A stretch of 33,371 nt of DNA, from NCBI GenBank assembly GCA_031179845.1, contig JAPSHM010000007.1, forward strand, positions 1 through 33,371, in the 5' to 3' direction. A program made the translations under genes and the position numbers. Positions 10,070 to 19,921 of this stretch are shown here, in pieces. Position 1 is the first letter of the stretch. Each line of letters begins with the position of its first letter. The notes beneath the pieces are model-generated. The model ran no database searches, was not told where the DNA came from, and saw nothing but the letters and a program-made list of their open reading frames with translations. This DNA comes from Pedobacter sp. Its GTDB lineage: Bacteria > Bacteroidota > Bacteroidia > Sphingobacteriales > Sphingobacteriaceae.

Positions 10070-11191
10070 CTAAACTTCTTCAAAATAAGTGTCAGGATCC
10101 CTCGCATCATAAAACTCGTTGATCCAAAAATTGGTGTATAATTCTTCGTCACCGATATTTTTAATATTATGTGTATACCAAATGGGCATATCGACATAAG
10201 AAGGCTCATCACCATCGAGGTGAAAGTTCAAAACTTCTTCAGTTCCAATTCTCCTCAATTGAATTAATGCTTTACCTTTAATTACAGCGAATCTTTCAAT
10301 TTTTCTTGTATGATAATGATTTCCCCTGGTCACTCCCGGCACTGTTGTAGAAAAAGAAACTTGTCCGCCAACATTCAGGCGTATGATTTCAACAAATGCT
10401 CCCCTGGAATCCATATGCTGTACAAATTTAATAGGATTATGCGATTTGATGTCAATATAGCTTCTGAAAGTATTAAATAAACTAACCTCAAATTGCGTAC
10501 CTAATTCAGGAATTATACCTGATTCAAAATATTGTTCTTTAAACCGTTCTAGTGAGGTTAAAATTTCTGAAACATTATCAACAGAGGTATGGGGAATCAA
10601 AAATAACGGGTTACCTGATTTACTCCTAATTACATCTAATATTACTTTTACTAGTTCATTTATATAAATCAGCCTAACTTCACCATCAACATCAATAGTT
10701 GGTTGTTCATTGTGTGTAAGCTGATGTGAAAAAGTAGCGATAAAAGAATTATAGTACGGACGTCCAAAAGGACCGAATACATTAGGAATTACCAAACCCG
10801 TAAAAGTACCCTTTGCAGCTAACGCCCACTTGGCAAGCAACTCCCTCCCTTCTTTTTTGCTCTTACCATACAGATTGTTCCTTTCCTCCTGTGATGAAGA
10901 AGAAAAAATTACGTGAGCTTTACTTCCAGTTCTCTCAAGTGCATTAATCAGTTGCTTTACCAATCCAATATTTGTCTGGTAAAGTACCTCAGGATTATCA
11001 TGCCTGTTCATTGCTGCTAGGTGAACAATTACGTCACACTGGCTCACAAAAGATTCCAATTTTTGCTCGTCTTTGAAACTATCAATGTGATATGGAACCC
11101 TTTCAAACTCATTAGGAAATAGGGCAACTGTATTGAACAAATGTTGTCCAACAAATCCTTTTTGACCTGTAATACCTACTTTAATTTTCAT
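10070..11191 (-). CDS. CapF/FnlB/WbjC-like bifunctional NAD-binding + cupin enzyme
   Basis: N-terminal VGITGQKGFVGQHLF; C-terminal cupin DSRGAFVEIIRL...GVTRGNHYHTRKIERFAVIKGKALIQLR...DMPIWYTHNIKNIG. Confidence 0.92.
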   Translation of the reverse strand: MKIKVGITGQKGFVGQHLFNTVALFPNEFERVPYHIDSFKDEQKLESFVSQCDVIVHLAAMNRHDNPEVLYQTNIGLVKQLINALERTGSKAHVIFSSSSQEERNNLYGKSKKEGRELLAKWALAAKGTFTGLVIPNVFGPFGRPYYNSFIATFSHQLTHNEQPTIDVDGEVRLIYINELVKVILDVIRSKSGNPLFLIPHTSVDNVSEILTSLERFKEQYFESGIIPELGTQFEVSLFNTFRSYIDIKSHNPIKFVQHMDSRGAFVEIIRLNVGGQVSFSTTVPGVTRGNHYHTRKIERFAVIKGKALIQLRRIGTEEVLNFHLDGDEPSYVDMPIWYTHNIKNIGDEELYTNFWINEFYDARDPDTYFEEV

Positions 11192-11201
11192 CTAATAATT
11201 T

Positions 11202-11627
11202 TTACGCTATGAAATAATCTACAGGAAACAAATAATCATCATTCTTGGCATGTTCAATAGGATAGTCTCCAAACACAACCAATTCAGAATTAGCTGATAT
11301 TGCTCTTAAACTGGTAGCAAAACCTGCGGGTACATGTAAAATAGAATCTTCTTCCGCATTCATTATTATTTTTGTGGGTTTTAAAAGTGCATCAGGTGCT
11401 TCCCAATTGTCGATTTCTATGAGATTAATTTCAAATGCACCTTTACAAACATGAAACCAACGTTGTTCTATCCTGTGTCCTCGCCAACCTCTAGTGATTG
11501 AAGAATCATGATGTAAAACCCGATAAAAACGCTTTACCTGAGTCATGTCAAAGTCATTGAAATAAAAAATAGTCCCACGTTTATCACTATGATGCCCACC
11601 GCCTATTATTTGATATTCATTTTTCAT
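11202..11627 (-). CDS. WxcM/FdtA-like cupin (putative sugar isomerase/epimerase)
   Basis: 141 aa, SDKRGTIFYFNDFDMTQVKRFYRVLHHDSSITRGWRGHRIEQRWFHVCKGAFEINLIEID; RmlC-like cupin pattern. Confidence 0.75.
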   Translation of the reverse strand: MKNEYQIIGGGHHSDKRGTIFYFNDFDMTQVKRFYRVLHHDSSITRGWRGHRIEQRWFHVCKGAFEINLIEIDNWEAPDALLKPTKIIMNAEEDSILHVPAGFATSLRAISANSELVVFGDYPIEHAKNDDYLFPVDYFIA

Positions 11628-12661
11628 TAACCGACGTACTGCACACCAGACATATCTCCAAATACTTCCTCCTTAATTAAGGGTAGATCAGCCAATAGCT
11701 TTTTCATTCCGTCTACACCTTGCTGCTTAGTATTATGTGAATGATAATCTTCAATTGTAGAAATGTCAACCTCTCCTTCCGAAAAATACTGAGCATAATT
11801 TAAATCACGATTATCTGCAGGGATACGGTAAAATTCACCCATATCTTCTGCTTTAACCATTTCTTCACGTGTACATAAAGTTTCATAAAGTTTTTCTCCA
11901 TGCCTAGTTCCGATAATTTTAATTTCATTTTCAGCTTTGCAAAGTTCTTTCAAAGCTTGAGCTAAATCACCGATAGTTCCAGCAGGTGCCTTATTTACAA
12001 ATAAATCGCCAGGCTTCGCATGCTCAAAAGCGAATAATACTAAATCGACGGCATCTTCCAACGACATCAAAAAACGCGTCATGTTTGGATCAGTGATCGT
12101 TAAGGGTTGTCCAGATTGGATTTGTTTTAAAAACAGTGGAATTACAGACCCTCTGGAGGCCATCACATTACCGTACCGTGTCAAGCATACTGTAGTACTT
12201 TTAGAATCTCTTGATGCCGCAATAGCTACTTTTTCCATCAATGCCTTAGAAATTCCCATTGCATTGATTGGGTAAGCAGCCTTATCTGTACTTAAACAGA
12301 TCACTTTTTCAACTTGGTTTGAAATAGCAGCTGAAATTACGTTCTGAGTTCCAAATACATTTGTTTTGGTAGCTTCAATTGGAAAGAACTCGCAAGAAGG
12401 AACTTGTTTTAAAGCTGCGGCATGAAATACATAATCAACACCATGCATTGCTCTCTCTACACTGTGAATATCTCTTACATCACCGATATAAAATTTAAGC
12501 TTATCATTTTTCAGCAAATTACGCATGTCATCCTGCTTCTTTTCATCACGAGAAAAAATACGGATTTCATTGAAGTGATCCGTATGAAGAAACCTATTTA
12601 ATACTGCATTACCAAAGGAGCCTGTGCCCCCAGTGATCAATAATATTTTGTCTTTAAACAT
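11627..12661 (-). CDS. FnlA/WbjB/CapE-like UDP-GlcNAc 4,6-dehydratase/5-epimerase
   Basis: MFKDKILLITGGTGSFGNAVLNRFL, STDKAAYPINAMGISKALMEK, CLTRYGNVMASRGSVIPLF; adjacent to CapF and FnlC. Confidence 0.92.
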   Translation of the reverse strand: MFKDKILLITGGTGSFGNAVLNRFLHTDHFNEIRIFSRDEKKQDDMRNLLKNDKLKFYIGDVRDIHSVERAMHGVDYVFHAAALKQVPSCEFFPIEATKTNVFGTQNVISAAISNQVEKVICLSTDKAAYPINAMGISKALMEKVAIAASRDSKSTTVCLTRYGNVMASRGSVIPLFLKQIQSGQPLTITDPNMTRFLMSLEDAVDLVLFAFEHAKPGDLFVNKAPAGTIGDLAQALKELCKAENEIKIIGTRHGEKLYETLCTREEMVKAEDMGEFYRIPADNRDLNYAQYFSEGEVDISTIEDYHSHNTKQQGVDGMKKLLADLPLIKEEVFGDMSGVQYVG

Positions 12662-12662
12662 C

Positions 12663-12887
12663 TTAAATTATTTTAAAGCTTTGTTTGTAATCAAACCTTT
12701 TTCCGCAATGTAAGCAGGATGTGGCCTGTCCAACCCGGACACTAATTCCAATTAAACAATTCAAAAGGAGGCCAGTTAAATAATAATTCCAATAATCACA
12801 CCCCTTTTTCATCAAATACGATGCTGGAATCCGTCTCCATCGTACAGTACCTACGGACGGTATGTTCTGTTTGTTCCAAAACGTCAC
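12663..12887 (-). CDS. Small hypothetical ORF (74 aa, or 49 aa from internal Met) with a CxxC pair; may be spurious or derived from an inserted element
   Basis: ORF in the 256-nt gap between the GT and FnlA-like genes; ends ...VRVGQATSCLHCGKRFDYKQSFKII. Confidence 0.25.
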   Translation of the reverse strand: MTFWNKQNIPSVGTVRWRRIPASYLMKKGCDYWNYYLTGLLLNCLIGISVRVGQATSCLHCGKRFDYKQSFKII

Positions 12888-12894
12888 AAATATA
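12887..12894 (-). promoter_or_regulatory. Candidate -7 box TATATTTG upstream of the FnlA-like gene
   Basis: Perfect TAnnTTTG in the intergenic gap; no convincing -33 at 19-21 nt. Confidence 0.3.
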
Positions 12895-12917
12895 ATGAAT
12901 ATAATAATAAACAGTAG

Positions 12918-14135
12918 TCAGCAAATATTCAATAGGGTTTTATAAAGATTAATATACTCGTTAAATTTTTTGTTTCTATCGTACAACTCTTCCGCTTTTC
13001 TTCTACAGTTTTCAGAATAGACTGCTTTGCCTTTATCTTTAATAATGACTACTTTTCGACACAATGCACCAACGTCAGTCTTTGGCACAACAAAACCTGT
13101 ATCGTCACACACCGATTCAACACTACCACCAGTTTCAAAAGTAATAACGGGAGTACCACAAGCTAGTGCCTCAAGATTCGTAGTAGGAAAAGTGTCTTCC
13201 AGAGTAGGATTTACAAAGACATCCGCCGCTGAATAAAGATTTGCTAATTCTGCAAGATTTTCGGTTCTCAAAATACCTACCATCGAAGATGGCAAGGCGT
13301 TTCTTTGTTTTTGCGATATCCCAACTAAAACTATAATAGCATCTGAAGGTAACATATCATTTAATTCGATGAAATATTTTAGTCCCTTACGTCCATTCCA
13401 ATTACTTGCTACCCCCAGTATCATAAATGGTTTTGTAATATTGTACTTACTTCTGGTTTTGTAACTAAGAACATTAGGCTTGAATACATCTATATCAATA
13501 CCATTTTGTATAACTCGGATAGGATAGTCTTTTAAAAATGATTCTTTAACAAGGTTTCCTAACCAGTATGACACAGGGACGATCGTCAAGTTTTCTACAC
13601 CGTTAAAAATCTCTTTCTTTCTATTGTAATTAAAACTACTTTTATCAAAAAATAAGGCTTTCGGATATTCGTGTAATTGCGGGCAATTGTAACATTCAGT
13701 TTTCCACTTTTCGCAGTTTACAAATTCAAAATGCGCACAGCGTCCGGTAAATGGCCAACAATCATGCAAGGTCCAAATCACGGGTCTCTTCCTAGTCTTT
13801 AGATATTTAAATAAAATATCAATATTGATATAATATCCGTGTAAATTATGTAAATGTATTATATCAGGATTGATCTTCGTAATATGATCGATTAATTTTT
13901 TGGTAGCATTTTTTGAGGAAAAAGAATGATTATCGAATAATCTAGTTTGCAAAACATGTTTATAAATATCTAGTTTAGTACCTATTTTTATTACAGTAGA
14001 CTTGCTTGGCAAATTATTTCTTGCATATACAATAAAACTTAGCCCATTGTTGTCAATTACTTTTTCGCCAATGTGCCCTGCGATCCTACCAACAGAACCA
14101 GTATTTATTCGGGAGCTTATTTGTAAAATTTTCAT
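12918..14135 (-). CDS. GT4-type glycosyltransferase
   Basis: MKILQISSRINTGSVGRIAGHIG..., WTLHDCWPFTGRCAHFEFVNCEKWKTECYNCPQL, VFVNPTLEDTFPTTNLEALACGTPVITFETGG. Confidence 0.88.
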   Translation of the reverse strand: MKILQISSRINTGSVGRIAGHIGEKVIDNNGLSFIVYARNNLPSKSTVIKIGTKLDIYKHVLQTRLFDNHSFSSKNATKKLIDHITKINPDIIHLHNLHGYYINIDILFKYLKTRKRPVIWTLHDCWPFTGRCAHFEFVNCEKWKTECYNCPQLHEYPKALFFDKSSFNYNRKKEIFNGVENLTIVPVSYWLGNLVKESFLKDYPIRVIQNGIDIDVFKPNVLSYKTRSKYNITKPFMILGVASNWNGRKGLKYFIELNDMLPSDAIIVLVGISQKQRNALPSSMVGILRTENLAELANLYSAADVFVNPTLEDTFPTTNLEALACGTPVITFETGGSVESVCDDTGFVVPKTDVGALCRKVVIIKDKGKAVYSENCRRKAEELYDRNKKFNEYINLYKTLLNIC

Positions 14136-14138
14136 TAA

Positions 14139-15323
14139 TTATAGATTACTTCGTTTTAACGGAAAATATGATATGACAATAATGAATACCGTGAATATAT
14201 ACGGAAAAAGAATTACAAGCTCACCGAAAAAATAATTCCCAAAAAACGGTGTAAATATTGCCTTTTGCAGCATTGCTAATAAAATAATCCAATAAGTTCT
14301 TTTCAATGTCAAGTTATAAATATAAGACAAGGACAAACCTAACAAGAATGGAAAAAAAACTATTCCAAATATTTTATAATCATGGTAAAAACCGTACAAA
14401 TAAGTCCTAGCATTGAACACCTCCAATTGGTCAATATTAATTATAGCAAAATTATCTTTAATACCAAGTAAAGACCACAATGGAGAAAATGTCGCATTGC
14501 CACATAAGTGATAATCAAAATCGCTTAAGATAAGATCATTCAAATTGGCGTAACAAGTAGCTATATAGGTATAAAATATACTAAATAGTGGATTCGATGT
14601 TGTATTCATGATTACCGATTCCGCATTTACTCTTAACAACATAATACCACTAAACATAATAATCAGGATTGAGCTGGCCACAAAAATCACCCGCGACTTT
14701 ATAACATTATACCTAGAATAGATAAATAAAAAAGAAAGAATATATAGAATAAGATCCCCCCTAGAGATTTTAAAAAAGAGGGAGATCGCAATGACTATCA
14801 AAATTATCCCTAAGTCCCATAAGCTATTTTTCTTGGAGTTTTGAATGTTGAAAAAACTCAAAACAGCAACAAATGGCAAGAACAGAGTACCATAATGAAC
14901 ACCAGGAATACCTCCGCCTACTTCTGATTTAAGATCTGAGGAGCCGACATCAGACAGGGAAAACACATACATACCTCCGTGTACCCATTCTAACAGGAAA
15001 CACAACAAACTAATTATAAACAACAATCTTGTAATAAGAATGAGATTAAAGTTATAATCTTTACCTTTTATGGCCAGAGCTCTTGTTGCCTTCAATTTCA
15101 GAAAAAAGCAGGATCCAATCCAAAAAGAAATTGAGCTAAGGAGAACCACAAAATACATTTCTTTCGACCATTTCGACATGAAATCACTGTAGTCAACACA
15201 AGAAATTGCACATGAAACAAACCAAATAGATAGAAATATAGACGCAGGATGAAATATATCCTTTGTATAAAAGAAAAAAAATGATAATTCAATAACCAAT
15301 AAAATAATAAAAATCCAACTCAT
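14139..15323 (-). CDS. O-antigen/capsule repeat-unit polymerase (Wzy-like)
   Basis: 394-aa polytopic protein of low sequence specificity between Wzx and GT genes; ATGA overlap with the Wzx gene. Confidence 0.75.
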   Translation of the reverse strand: MSWIFIILLVIELSFFFFYTKDIFHPASIFLSIWFVSCAISCVDYSDFMSKWSKEMYFVVLLSSISFWIGSCFFLKLKATRALAIKGKDYNFNLILITRLLFIISLLCFLLEWVHGGMYVFSLSDVGSSDLKSEVGGGIPGVHYGTLFLPFVAVLSFFNIQNSKKNSLWDLGIILIVIAISLFFKISRGDLILYILSFLFIYSRYNVIKSRVIFVASSILIIMFSGIMLLRVNAESVIMNTTSNPLFSIFYTYIATCYANLNDLILSDFDYHLCGNATFSPLWSLLGIKDNFAIINIDQLEVFNARTYLYGFYHDYKIFGIVFFPFLLGLSLSYIYNLTLKRTYWIILLAMLQKAIFTPFFGNYFFGELVILFPYIFTVFIIVISYFPLKRSNL

Positions 15324-16540
15324 ACCTCTTTCGCATAACTTATCTTTCTTGAGAAATACAATGCAGAGGTAACTGTCAATAAAGAGATTAATGTATAAAA
15401 CAAATTTTTCAGAAAGATCAGCCTATCTAAAGATACTTTTTCTTTCAAGATGATGAATAACAATATAAAGTAAATGGAAGTACAAAATATATTTATAACT
15501 AATAGTATTTTTCTTTTGTCGATTGAATGTAAGTAATGGTTGAATATAGGTAAGCATGAGAATGGTATTGCACCAATCAATATATCCTTCATTTGTGCGG
15601 TGTAGGATACATATTGGGGAATTATTAATTTTACAAAAGATGGCAATAAAAAGTAGCTTATTAATACAAATATGCAAATTATCAACGTCAACTTTAAGCC
15701 CTCGATAAACACATATCTAAAAGACCTAGTTTGAACTATCTTATTCATGATCATTTCTGTGTAGTTTACTGCAAAAATATTAAATACACTAAATACAAAC
15801 ATTATAACGCTAAACACACCTAAAACTTCCAACCCCCAATACCCTTCAATGAAAAATCGATCCCCAATTGTCGAGAAAAATGTTACACCAGCTGATACAA
15901 ATAAAACTATCCCACTATTAAATAACCTTTTTAGAATAATTAATCCTCTGATTTTACGGAATTCTATTTTCAGGCCATATTGGTTTTTAACAATTAGGAA
16001 ACAAATTAAATGCCCGAAGAAACCACCAATAATTAGTCCTAAAATCCCCCAAATAAACAGACCGATAATTTGAAAAACGATTGGTAAAAGATTAACTATT
16101 AATGAAATATTGATAAACTTTGATTTTACGTTCTCAGCTCTATAAAAAACACGATAAATCATTATCAATGTATTTAAAAATCCTGAAAAATAAAATGTAC
16201 AATAAAACCAAAAATCATCAAAGGTGTAAAAAAACCAAAATATTACGAACACCAAAGAGAAAAACATAGAGGAAAAATACGCAATCCCAAATATTTCCGT
16301 TCGGCGCAATTGACTATTACTATTTGGAAGATGCCGATCTAAACCAAATCGAATTCCAAAGTGAGAAAAACTAAACGACTGAAATATAGATTTCCCTAAT
16401 GTCACACTCCCTAAATCTCGACTATTTAAATACTTTATGGTCAAAATATTTAAAATTAAATTAAAAACAACACTAAAATAACTTATTACGAGATATCTTA
16501 ATATATTACTCTTGAAATGCCTAGTTAAAAAATCTTTCAT
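15320..16540 (-). CDS. Oligosaccharide flippase (Wzx-like, MATE/MVF superfamily)
   Basis: 406-aa polytopic protein; YLNSRDLGSVTLGKSIFQSFSFSHFGIRFGLDRHLPN resembles Wzx N-termini. Confidence 0.78.
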   Translation of the reverse strand: MKDFLTRHFKSNILRYLVISYFSVVFNLILNILTIKYLNSRDLGSVTLGKSIFQSFSFSHFGIRFGLDRHLPNSNSQLRRTEIFGIAYFSSMFFSLVFVIFWFFYTFDDFWFYCTFYFSGFLNTLIMIYRVFYRAENVKSKFINISLIVNLLPIVFQIIGLFIWGILGLIIGGFFGHLICFLIVKNQYGLKIEFRKIRGLIILKRLFNSGIVLFVSAGVTFFSTIGDRFFIEGYWGLEVLGVFSVIMFVFSVFNIFAVNYTEMIMNKIVQTRSFRYVFIEGLKLTLIICIFVLISYFLLPSFVKLIIPQYVSYTAQMKDILIGAIPFSCLPIFNHYLHSIDKRKILLVINIFCTSIYFILLFIILKEKVSLDRLIFLKNLFYTLISLLTVTSALYFSRKISYAKEV

Positions 16541-17975
16541 CTATAGCCTTTAAAAACTGTTCATTGAAATTAGTTTGAGTAAAGCCTTCACTTGATAAAT
16601 TATAATAAACATTACCTTTAATAGTGTTTCTATAATATGCTACAATAAATTTCCTATTGACATCTTGATCTACCACAATAACATTTCTCTTCAGAATTTT
16701 TTCCAAATCATCATACGAGGTTATTTTAAAACAATTGGGGTGGCATTGATAAAAAACGTTCCCAAATACAAAAACGGGCTTGTTATATAGTAATCCTTCG
16801 AAACCAACAGTACTTGTTAAAGTAATTACTCCTAAGCTATTTACGAGTAACTTTTGAATGTTCTCCTCATGAGAAATCAATCTAACATTAGGAATTTTTT
16901 TTAATTCCTTATAATATTTAGTTGATAACTTACCAAAGTTAACAAAGTGCTCCTTAACATATAACTTAGTGCCAAAAGGTAAATTAAAAGCAATATTCCT
17001 AATAAGGGCAACATCATCACAATAATGTCGTGCTAAAACTGAAGTGGAAGACTCTGGTTTAAAATGTTGAGGATATATATAGTATTTTTCAACTTTTAAA
17101 TTTTTGTCGAAGTACTTATGCGCATATCTAATACGAACTTGTTTCTTAAGCTGCAACTTAAAGTTTTTTAATAGCTTCAAAAAAGGATTCCCGATCATAT
17201 AGGAATATTTAATGGATTTATATTCCTTAAACAAAAACTCTAATGACCCAAGTAATAGATTAACCTTATCAATATCTAGATATTTTTTAAAAATCGAATG
17301 ATTCCAATCCAGGTGAGTGCCCTTTGGATGATAGGTAGGCATTTCAGTGGCCTTTCTATATTGTTCTAAAAATTCATCCACATATAATTGAATGTCAGCG
17401 GAAACATTATTTAATTCAACATTATTAAATATGTTCTCAAATCGAGTCGTAGAGCCAAATTCTTCTGTGTATAATTCGAACCTACCTTTCAGGCGACTTC
17501 CCCCGTAGCCACAATAAGGAATTCCATTAACCTTTAAAACCTCAAACGCAGTATAAGCAAAGCTATTAGAAATAGATTCATAAACACATATATTGATTTC
17601 ATTTTCGCTGATAATTGTATCAAAAAAATTCACGAGATTAATCATTAACTTTTCGTATAAATCTTGATCTAGCGCTTTCATTTCTTGATGAATAATATTT
17701 CGATCAAAATCTGAAAAAAAGAGTTTATTAATGTTAATATTATGATATTTATTATCAAATGTTGACTCATCAAAATTTTCTTGAAAGAAGTCAGAAAAAA
17801 CATAATACTTATCATTCTCCAACGTAATTGCCTCTGTATAAAAAGGTAATCTATCCGCAAGGGCATAAACTACATTATGTCCTTGTTCTTTTAGTGAGTT
17901 TCCAAAATTGATATGGAACTGCCCCATTTTAAAAGCTGCGTTTATTAATACTAGAAACGTTTTTTTATTTTTCAT
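16521..17975 (-). CDS. Capsule_synth/KpsS-like surface carbohydrate transferase
   Basis: C-terminal GTKLYVKEHF...PNVRLISHEENIQKLLVNSLGVITLTSTVGFEGLLYNKPVFVFGNVFYQ pattern of capsule polysaccharide biosynthesis proteins. Confidence 0.7.
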   Translation of the reverse strand: MKNKKTFLVLINAAFKMGQFHINFGNSLKEQGHNVVYALADRLPFYTEAITLENDKYYVFSDFFQENFDESTFDNKYHNININKLFFSDFDRNIIHQEMKALDQDLYEKLMINLVNFFDTIISENEINICVYESISNSFAYTAFEVLKVNGIPYCGYGGSRLKGRFELYTEEFGSTTRFENIFNNVELNNVSADIQLYVDEFLEQYRKATEMPTYHPKGTHLDWNHSIFKKYLDIDKVNLLLGSLEFLFKEYKSIKYSYMIGNPFLKLLKNFKLQLKKQVRIRYAHKYFDKNLKVEKYYIYPQHFKPESSTSVLARHYCDDVALIRNIAFNLPFGTKLYVKEHFVNFGKLSTKYYKELKKIPNVRLISHEENIQKLLVNSLGVITLTSTVGFEGLLYNKPVFVFGNVFYQCHPNCFKITSYDDLEKILKRNVIVVDQDVNRKFIVAYYRNTIKGNVYYNLSSEGFTQTNFNEQFLKAIDERFFN

Positions 17976-18163
17976 TTTAAAATTACATTGAGGCTAATGG
18001 CAATCATTAACCGCGTAGAGTAAATAAGAACTATAAAAAGGGGGCGATAAAATCTTTTGTACAATTCAGTTTGACGGATTTACGTCATTTTTGTGATTCT
18101 CATTACTTTTAAATTGATCTATTGCTCGCCAAAAAATGTATAATTTAAACCTACAAGAAATTT

Positions 18164-18868
18164 CTACAAAATTTCATTGTTTTTTATATACCCTTCTTTT
18201 ATAATTGTCTCACAAAGAGCCCAATCAAGTTCAGTGTCAATATCAATTGAGTAAAGGTCGTCTAGAGTATACTTCTTAATTTTTTCAAAATTATATAGTG
18301 GCCTTTCTTTTAAAGCCATTACGTTTATCAGATACATTGAACCATTGTAAAAGAAAACAGGAGGTGCTTCTTGCCTATTTTTAAACAATCCCTTTTTTGA
18401 TTTCTCAAGAAACCCAAATTCATTTTCTTCGAAAAGATTAAAATATGGATTTTGGTGAGATTTTCCAACAGACACGACCATATCTAGATCTGCAGAATAA
18501 AGATTGAAAATATCACTAATATGCTTTTGGGTTCTAAAGGGAGAGGTAGGTTGAAGTAGTAAAATATTATCATAAGTCTTATTTAAATCTTCGAAATATT
18601 TCAGTGCATGTAAAATGACATCGTACGTTCCCGCGGTATCTGTAGACAACGCGGCCGGCCTTTTAAATGGTACACTTAATCCATATCTTTCTACCACCGC
18701 TGTAATTTCATCACAATCGGTTGAGACACAAATATCTTCATCGTTGGCAAAGTTCCTTGCAATATCGATACTATATAAAATCAATGGTTTACCGTTCAAA
18801 GATCTTATATTTTTCTTTGGAATTCCCTTTGATCCGCCCCTTGCTGGAATGATAAATAGAGTTTTCAT
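18164..18868 (-). CDS. CMP-nonulosonate cytidylyltransferase (NeuA/LegF-like)
   Basis: MKTLFIIPARGGSKGIPKKNIRSLNGKPLILYSI, LLLQPTSPFR, DIDTELDW. Confidence 0.92.
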   Translation of the reverse strand: MKTLFIIPARGGSKGIPKKNIRSLNGKPLILYSIDIARNFANDEDICVSTDCDEITAVVERYGLSVPFKRPAALSTDTAGTYDVILHALKYFEDLNKTYDNILLLQPTSPFRTQKHISDIFNLYSADLDMVVSVGKSHQNPYFNLFEENEFGFLEKSKKGLFKNRQEAPPVFFYNGSMYLINVMALKERPLYNFEKIKKYTLDDLYSIDIDTELDWALCETIIKEGYIKNNEIL

Positions 18869-18871
18869 AAA

Positions 18872-19921
18872 CTAAAGATTAATATGTTTGATATCTTCTT
18901 GTGCTTTCTTAAAATCTTCGTGCTTGCCAATATCCAACCAATAACCCGTTATTGGATAAGTTATTAATTTTTTCTTTTGGGCGAGAAGTTCTGTCATAAG
19001 ATCGGTTATATCAAAAAACTTATCAGCTGGAATCATGTTTAATACGCTCTTTTTTAAAAGATAAATTCCAGCATTAGAAAAATAGGTGTATGTCGGTTTC
19101 TCCTTTAGAGACTTAACATCATTTTCATCATTCACTTCTAATACGCCATAAGGCACTTCAACATTGTAGGATGTCGCAGCAACCGCCATGTCGGCATCTG
19201 AATTCTTAAATGTAAGGAAAAAGTCCGCATAATCGATATCTGTTAATAAATCACTGTTCATAATCAAAATATCGTCATGCTCAAACTTTTCAATAAGTAA
19301 AATAGAGCCAATTGTCCCTAATGGTTTGGTTTCACGCACATAATTTATTTGTGCATTATTCTTTTCCCCATCACCAAAGTAATCAACCAATTGATCCCCT
19401 AAATAATTGATGCTTATATGAAGCCTTTTTACTCCATACGTAACTAATCGGTCAATATTATGCTCTATAATTGGTTTATTTCCAACTTTTAACAATGGCT
19501 TGGGGGTGTCTGCAGTCAGAGGCATTAATCTGGTGCCCTTTCCTCCAGCCATTAATACACCATCAGCAGGTATAATGGTCCTTTGAATTCTAAAGTTTAA
19601 AATATCAACGATAACTCTATCTTCATCAACAATAGGAATAATCCTTAAGTTTTTGCTTTTATAAACCTTAAGCTCTTCCAAACTATAACCAGCACGATTA
19701 ATGAAAACCGGGTTATCTTGAATGAATTTTGACAATGGATCGTCAAAACCAAGGTCTCTTATAAATCCACGTCGTAAATCTCCATCTGTCAAAGAACCGA
19801 TTAAACGCTTCTTATCATCTGCTACAAACAAAATAGCATCTGATGCTAATTTATCCAATTTTTTTAAGGCTTCACGAACTGTTTCCGCCTGAAATATTAT
19901 ATGTCTGTCTATCGTAGTCAT
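18872..19921 (-). CDS. CBS-pair + NTP-transferase sugar nucleotidyltransferase (PtmE-like)
   Basis: N-terminal CBS region (VADDKKRLIGSLTDGDLRRGF) followed by DGVLMAGGKGTRLMPLTADTPKPLLKVGNKPIIEHNI. Confidence 0.88.
   Translation of the reverse strand: MTTIDRHIIFQAETVREALKKLDKLASDAILFVADDKKRLIGSLTDGDLRRGFIRDLGFDDPLSKFIQDNPVFINRAGYSLEELKVYKSKNLRIIPIVDEDRVIVDILNFRIQRTIIPADGVLMAGGKGTRLMPLTADTPKPLLKVGNKPIIEHNIDRLVTYGVKRLHISINYLGDQLVDYFGDGEKNNAQINYVRETKPLGTIGSILLIEKFEHDDILIMNSDLLTDIDYADFFLTFKNSDADMAVAATSYNVEVPYGVLEVNDENDVKSLKEKPTYTYFSNAGIYLLKKSVLNMIPADKFFDITDLMTELLAQKKKLITYPITGYWLDIGKHEDFKKAQEDIKHINL

Noticed and set aside
15098-15292. 64-aa ORF nested in the Wzy-like gene on the same strand
   Set aside because: Alternative frame within an AT-rich membrane-protein gene; hydrophobic composition is expected by chance there.
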